A DNA stretch of 10,489 nt from Pinguiococcus pyrenoidosus (Eukaryota > Sar > Pinguiophyceae > Pinguiochrysidales > Pinguiochrysidaceae): positions 1 through 10,489 of the forward strand of contig JAAMXY010000600.1 of the NCBI GenBank assembly GCA_019677205.1, in the 5' to 3' direction. The notes beneath the pieces were generated by a model. It saw nothing but the letters and a program-made list of their open reading frames with translations. It had not been told where the DNA came from and did not search any database. Positions 5,102-10,489 of this stretch are shown here, in pieces (positions within the stretch are counted from its first letter, which is position 1; each line of letters begins with the position of its first letter). Position numbers and translations under genes: made by a program.

Positions 5102-8100
5102 CCGTTTAAACAACGCGCGCGCTCGCCAGCGTGCGGCGCAAGACGCGAAGAAGCCCACGCGAGCCAGGTTCTCCAACTGGACTCCCGGAGGCCAGCGAAA
5201 TGGAGGTACGTCACTTGCGATGCCAACTCCAGCGCTATGCCACAGCGCTTTGAAGAGGAGAAACGGCTGTTTTCCGCGCGCCACAATCCAGAAACACCTT
5301 ACTTTGCGCAATTTAACCCGTTGGCCTCCTTTGCTACACCAGGAAAAGCCCGGAGAAGCACCAAAGCGCCGGAATCCACCGTGGAGAAGCTGGTGTCTCG
5401 GCGGCGCCACCGATCGGAGAGCGCCGCCTCTCTCTCTCAAGTGGACTTGGACGCCCTGGACTCCGTCGTCCTCTCCGCGGACCAAATACGGCTGCTGACA
5501 GGGCTCCTGAAGGACCTGAGCATCATCGAGACCAAGGCGTTGCGTCCGCTGGTGGCGGAGCTCTCCTCCGCGGTGGCCTCCAAGGACGAAGCGGCGCTCT
5601 TGAGGCTGCTGGATCAGCTGAAGAGCCTGGAAGATGAGGTGACGGTGGAGGAGCTAGAGGAGACCCAGTTGGGCCGGATCGTGTCCAGCATAAAGAAGGG
5701 AAGCTTTGCGCCAGAAGTCCGCGCGGCGGCCGCGGAGATCGCCAAGGGCTACAAGAAGCTGGTGGTCGCGACGCTGGAGAATCCCGAGTACGAGGCCGTG
5801 CGCGACACGCCGGCCTTTCGCTACCTCACGGAAGCCCTGAGCTTCCCAGAGACGCAGGTGCGGCAAGCCTTCGAAGCGAGCGATGGAACGGTCCAGCAAG
5901 CGCTGGACTGGCTGTGCCTCCACTGCTCCGAAGCGGAGCTGAAACGCGGCTTCACGCCGCACCGCGCTCCCGAGGAGACCAAGTCCTCCTCGACTGCTGC
6001 GTCGAAGGAGAATGACATTGGCATTCGCGTTGTCCGGAGGGTAGACTGGGCGAAGGAGCGGCTCGTCCTTGGCCTATGCCGGCTTGGATTCGAGCGCTCT
6101 GCGGTAGAGAACGCGCTGCCGAAGGACGCCCAACGGTGCCAAGGCGAGACTGCCCCGGCCGGGACGTACGTGCAGCTCTTGCGGGAGCTGAGAGACTTTC
6201 CGGAGCTGGAGGTCAGCTTTGAGATGAGCGCAGCGGAGCTGGCGGAAGCTCGAACGAGTGAGATTGACGCGCTGGAAGCGATCTTCGAGGAGCGCGTGAA
6301 GCTCGGCGACGTCGAAAGAGGTGCCGATGAGCCCTTTCGCGTCACGCTCATGCTTGGCAGCATCTTTGAGGGCCAAGCACAGGGCGAGAGCAATCTGGAG
6401 TTCTTCTTCCCCAAAGGGAGTAGGTATCCCTTGGAGCCGCCGCTGGTGCTGCACATCAACTCCACTCTGGCACCATCGCTCCTGAGGGAGTCCATGGTGC
6501 AGCTGAATCGCGTAGCCTACGAGGAGGCGGCCAATGCCCGCTGCAGCATTTTTGAAGTCGTGTCCTACCTGCAAGCCAACGCGGCCAAGCTGCAGCGTGA
6601 GTTTTTGTCCAAGTTGGAGCCCAGTGGACCCAAGGAGGCGAACGCCTCGGTGGCTCGAGAGGAAGGTCGCAGAGCTAGAGCCACTCGGAAACATGAGAAC
6701 CAGCTCGAGCGAGTCTCCAACGGTGCGACGGCGCCTCGCTTGCAAAGCTCAGATAACGCCGCAAAGGTAGCGGCCTCGCGAAGACGCACCAGCGCAATCG
6801 AGAGGACCATGGCGAAGCTCGAGAACGAGCGGGCGAAGCAAGATGCAGACGAGCAGCAGCAGCGATTTCGGACGCTGTTCGTCAAGTACATGTCCAGCGG
6901 TGTGGACCCTGCAGCGGCCAAGGCGAGAGCGCGCGAAGAAGCTGGGTTGCCTCCAGAAGAGCAGGCACAACCTGTGAAAGCAGAGGACAAGGTCCAGGCC
7001 GTCTCGCAAAAGGAGATCACCAGGGAGGGAGCGGTATCGCAGCTGGTCTCCGAGCTGAGTTGCAGTGAGGCGGTCGCAAGAAGCTTGGTTTTACAAGCCG
7101 ATGAGCGGCTGCACGAGCCGGGGAAGAAGGGCAAGAATCGCCGCAGGCAACTTCGGCAGCGGCTGGGCCGAAGAGGCGACGGCATGCAGGCCAGCGCCGT
7201 TATCACAGAAGAAGATCTCGTCAACGAGGCCCTTTTCCTTAGGCAGCGGCAGTTGGCGCCGTCGGCCCTGTGCAGCAAAGCCCGGGGCGAAGTTCATAGC
7301 ACGCAAGCTCCAGCTTCGGCAGAGGTCGCTTGTGAAGCAAATGGGGGAAATGAAGCAGATGAAGCAAACGAAGCAAACGAAGCAAACGAAGCAAACGAAG
7401 CAAACGAAGCAGATGAAGCCAATGGAGCACTGGAAGCTGTGGCAAAGTCGGCAAGAAGGCTCTTTGGAAGATCAACTGGTCGCAAAAGTGACGACGTCGT
7501 CGAGGACGTGTCCGAAGTTGAGGAGGCGGAAGCGAAGGACCCGCCGCAGTTTCAACCTTCCCCGTATCTGCAAGACATCCTCTCCGGGATCGAAGCTCAG
7601 ATTCAGCAGCAGCCGTGGCTGGTGCAGCCGGAGTGCCGGCCTTCGCTCAACGTGGGTCCCAAGAGCGACAAACCTGGAGCGGAAGCCAAGGCAAAGGCAA
7701 AGGAAAAGGCAAAGGCAAAGGCAGCAGATGTCACTGACGACCCGGCCCGAAAGACCGCGGTCAGCGCTCGACTCAAGCAGGATCTGGATAGGAAGCGAGA
7801 GCAGGCGCAGTACCAGTCCATGCTCGAGAAGAGGGAGCGCCTGCCAGCTTTCGCCATGCGTGATCGTATCGTCGAGGTTGTGCAGAGCAATCAGGTCACG
7901 GTCATTAGCGGAGCCACAGGCTGTGGCAAGACGACGCAGGTGCCGCAGATCATCCTGGACCACCTGATCGATCGAGGCGTCGGCGCCACCAGCAACGCCA
8001 TCATCACACAGCCCCGGCGCATCTCGGCGATCGGCGTTGCGGAGAGAATCGCGGCGGAGCGCTGCGAGAAGGTGGGCCAGACGTCGGGGTACAGCATCCG

Positions 8101-10489
8101 CCTGCAGAGCAAGCGGAGCGATAGGACGCGTCTGCTGCTGTGCACCACGGGCGTGCTGCTGCGCAGGCTGCAATGCGATGCGCACCTCAGCACCGTCTCT
8201 CACGTCTTCGTGGACGAAGTCCACGAGCGAGACCTCAACACGGACTTTCTCCTCATCATCCTGCGGGATCTGCTTAGACGCAGGCCCACGCTGAAGCTGG
8301 TGCTCATGTCAGCGACCATGAACTCCGAGGTGTTCAGTCAGTACTTTGACGGCGCGCCGATTGTCGACATTCCGGGACGGGCGCACCCCGTGACCCCGTT
8401 CTTCTTGGAGGACATTCTGGCGCAGACTGGCTACCGAGTCGATCCGCGCGGAGAGTTTAGCGTGGAGTCCACGGGCACCAACTCGCGGAGGAAGGGAAGG
8501 AGGAGGGACTCGGAAGCGGAGGGGCCTACGATACACATCGACCGCAGCCCGGAGGGCCTGAGACGCGACTTTCCCGGCGTGCGCGATGCCGGCGTACTTG
8601 AGAGCCTTCGCCTCGTCGAGGAGGACGAGATCAACTACGAGATGGTCGCGGCGCTCGTGGCGCACATCAACGAGAATGAAGCCGAGGGCGCCATCTTGAT
8701 CTTCATGCCCGGTCTGGCCGAGATACAGAACTGCGTGATGGCGCTGAACGGGCATCCCAGCGTGACCAGCACGCGCAATCCAGAGCAGGCGTCGCAGCCA
8801 GGGAAGCCGCCTTGTCTGTGGATCCTGCCGCTGCATTCCTCTCTGTCCACCCAGGAGCAGACGCAGGTGTTCCAGGTGCCGAAGCCCGGCGCTCGCAAGG
8901 TGGTCGTCAGCACGAACATCGCCGAGACGAGCATCACCATCGAGGACGTCGTCTTCGTCATCGACAGTGGCAAAGTGAAGGAGAATCAGTTCGACCCAAT
9001 CAACCAGATGCCCATGCTGGTCACGACGTGGGCAGCGCGGGCAGCCTGCACGCAGCGACGAGGTCGCGCCGGCCGCGTTCGCCCTGGCCGAGCTTGGCAT
9101 CTGTGCAGCTCTCGAGTCTGGCGGCAGCTCATGGAGTTCCAGCTGCCGGAGATGCTTCGCGTGCCGCTGGACGAGCTGGTGCTGCAAGTGCTGCTCCTGG
9201 ATCTCGGGGATCCGCGCGCGTTCTTGTCGCAGGCGGTGAATCCGCCGTCCGCCGCGGCGCTGAGCGTCTGCCTAGGCTATCTGAGGGACCTCAGCGCCAT
9301 CGAGGTGGCCGGCATCCGAGTGGACCTGAAGCTGCCCGGCGTCGGAGAGGAGCAGAGCGTCGGCCTCACGCCGCTGGGCTTCCATCTGGCGACGCTTCCC
9401 GTGGAGCCGCGCATCGGCAAGATCATGCTGATGGGCTCCGTTTTCAACTGCCTCGACCCCGTGGTGACGGTGGCAGCGAGCATGACGGAGCGCTCTCCTT
9501 TCGTGTCGCCGCTGGAGAAGAGGGAGGAAGCCGACGAGGCTCGGCGCAGCTTCGGAGTGCCCAACTCCGACCATCTCACACTGCTCAAGGCCTACGAGGA
9601 GTGGTCGGCGGTGCGGCAAGCTGGCCGCGCCGCCGAGAAGGCCTTCACGCAGCGCCACTTCCTTTCCAGCTTCACCCTGCGTCGGATCGACGAGCTGCGG
9701 ATGCAGTTTCTGGAGATGCTCGCCGAGATCGGCTTCCTGCCGGAGAGGTATCGTCGCGGTCGGCACGAGGCGTACCTCCGCTCCAGCATCAACGAGAACA
9801 GCGCCAACTGGGACATCGTGAGCGCGTGCGTCTGCGCTGGGCTGTACCCGAACGTCTGCCTCGTGCCGAAGAACGCGCCGTCCAAGAAGGTGGGAGAGGT
9901 CGCCTTGGAGTCCGTCAAAGGCGCCATGTATCTCCACCCCAGCACCATCGGCTTCAACTCCGTCGTGTCCACGCTGAAGAGCCGCTACCTGGTGTATCAC
10001 GAGCGCGTGAAGACGAGCAAAGTGTACCTGCGAGATGCGTCTCCGGCCGATCCGTTCACTCTGCTCTTGTTCGGCGGCTCTCTTGACGTGCATCACGAAG
10101 AGCAGGTCATCACGCTGGACAAGTGGCTGCACTTCCGCGTGCCGGGGCTGAAGGCCGCGACGCTGGTGAAGCACTTGCGCGAGCAGCTGGAAGAGGTGCT
10201 GCTGCAGAAGATCACGCAGCCCAGCGCGGAGGTGACCGACCTGGGGATTCAGCTCATCGAGGCCGTTAGCGCGCTTCTCAGCAGCGCCTCGGCTCGAATA
10301 TCGCGGCCAACGCCGCAGCCGCGCGAAGGTCATAGCCAGATGAAGAAGCTCTATGGTGCTGGGAAGAGAGAAGCGTCGAACGCGCCACCAGCGGCGCCAG
10401 CTCTCAACGCAAGCGCGCAGGCTTTTGTGCCTCGAGGGGCGCTCGTGGAAGAGCAGGAGCAGAAGCAGTCACCAGCACCGGCGCCGGCG
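5097..10489 (+). CDS. DHX29/DHX57-type UBA-RWD DExH RNA helicase, 3' partial
   Basis: Superfamily 2 DEAH/RHA-group RNA helicase; relatives unwind structured RNA, and DHX29 acts in translation initiation. Model: exon 1 5097-5205, intron 5206-5342, exon 2 5343 to the window edge, 1752 codons with no stop reached. UBA-like domain at residues about 191-239 (with ALDWLCLHC at 223). RWD domain about 330-457, with EIDALEAIF at 343 and the YPxxxP motif at 398. Charged coiled-coil and repeat linker about 457-880. Walker A GATGCGKT 893-900, motif Ia TQPRR, motif II DEVH 994-997, SAT 1026-1028, IFMPG near 1155, motif V TNIAETS from 1227, motif VI QRRGRAGR 1274-1281. Winged-helix/HA2 follows from about 1300, with LTPLGFHLATLP, and an OB-fold about 1580-1660, with GGSLDV. 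All ATPase motifs are intact. The frame is open from 5021, so the first exon is the uncertain part; the other start is ATG 5237. The exact subfamily is not settled. Confidence 0.95.
5206..5342 (+). other. Predicted helicase intron 1 (137 nt)
   Basis: A near-ideal donor (GAG/GTACGT) and a pyrimidine-rich acceptor (CCTCCTTTGCTACACCAG) remove 137 nt and bring the ATG-5097 frame exactly into the helicase frame. The interval is less GC-rich than its flanks. It is nonetheless open in the helicase frame and contains an in-frame ATG (5237), so an unspliced or alternative first exon is possible. Confidence 0.65.
7349..7420 (+). repeat. Nine-base tandem repeat (GAAGCAAAC), coding
   Basis: Eight in-frame 9-nt units encode (N/D)EA repeats, five of them identical NEA units flanked by DEA units, at helicase residues about 706-729 in the linker between RWD and ATPase core. 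The near identity of the central units points to recent expansion by slippage. Confidence 0.9.
7685..7723 (+). repeat. Lys-Ala alternating tract, coding
   Basis: AAG-GCA dinucleotide-codon repeats give an alternating KA tract at helicase residues about 818-830, just before the ATPase core. It is a basic counterpart to the acidic NEA/DEA repeat upstream and probably disordered or helical. Confidence 0.85.

Noticed and set aside
7349-7420. A CRISPR-like or regulatory tandem array
   Set aside because: The units are 9 nt, contiguous, without spacers and in frame inside the helicase. This is a coding repeat.
8812-10086. A 424-codon open frame on the plus strand
   Set aside because: It overlaps the helicase core in another frame, is rich in R, A, S and G, and has no domain. 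It is a by-product of GC-rich coding sequence.
9272-10333. A 353-codon open frame on the minus strand, with others at 8309-9187 and 7472-8224
   Set aside because: They are antisense to conserved helicase motifs and have mirror composition (H, R, L, V rich). No independent start context or domain is visible.

Overview
The window is from the nuclear genome of a eukaryote, most likely a protist or alga. Three protein genes are interrupted by short GT-AG introns (mostly 66-102 nt). One of them encodes HslV with an added mitochondrial-type leader. HslV is kept by many protists and algae but is generally absent from animals and fungi. The coding sequence is GC-rich and the promoter interval is AT-rich. 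I cannot name the lineage from sequence alone.

Layout: 1-1905 has no gene I can support, but it holds three perfect or near-perfect inverted repeats at 720-953. 1906-3234 (+) is a four-exon gene for a small nuclear-type protein with one BED/C2H2-like zinc finger next to a basic cluster. 3235-3445 is a short convergent intergenic gap. 3446-4818 (-) is a complete seven-exon hslV gene. 4819-5096 is a short AT-rich divergent promoter interval. 5097-10489 (+) is a very large DExH RNA helicase with UBA-like and RWD domains, cut off by the window end.

The exon models come from splice signals, phase matching and, for HslV and the helicase, family landmarks read by eye. All three models close arithmetically: HslV 657 nt = 218 aa + stop; zinc-finger protein 1098 nt = 365 aa + stop; helicase 5256 nt = 1752 codons visible.

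The genes do not form an obvious pathway. HslV is the peptidase of the mitochondrial HslUV protease, the helicase belongs to the DHX29/DHX57 group linked to translation or RNA remodelling, and the zinc-finger protein is uncharacterised. hslV and the helicase are head-to-head and probably share a promoter region, with a CCAAT box and E2F-like sites nearby. The most interesting points are three consecutive hslV introns that are multiples of three and free of in-frame stops, the E2F-like palindrome over the helicase start, the uncertain 5' end of the helicase, and the orphan BED-like finger. I found no clear undescribed multi-gene system.
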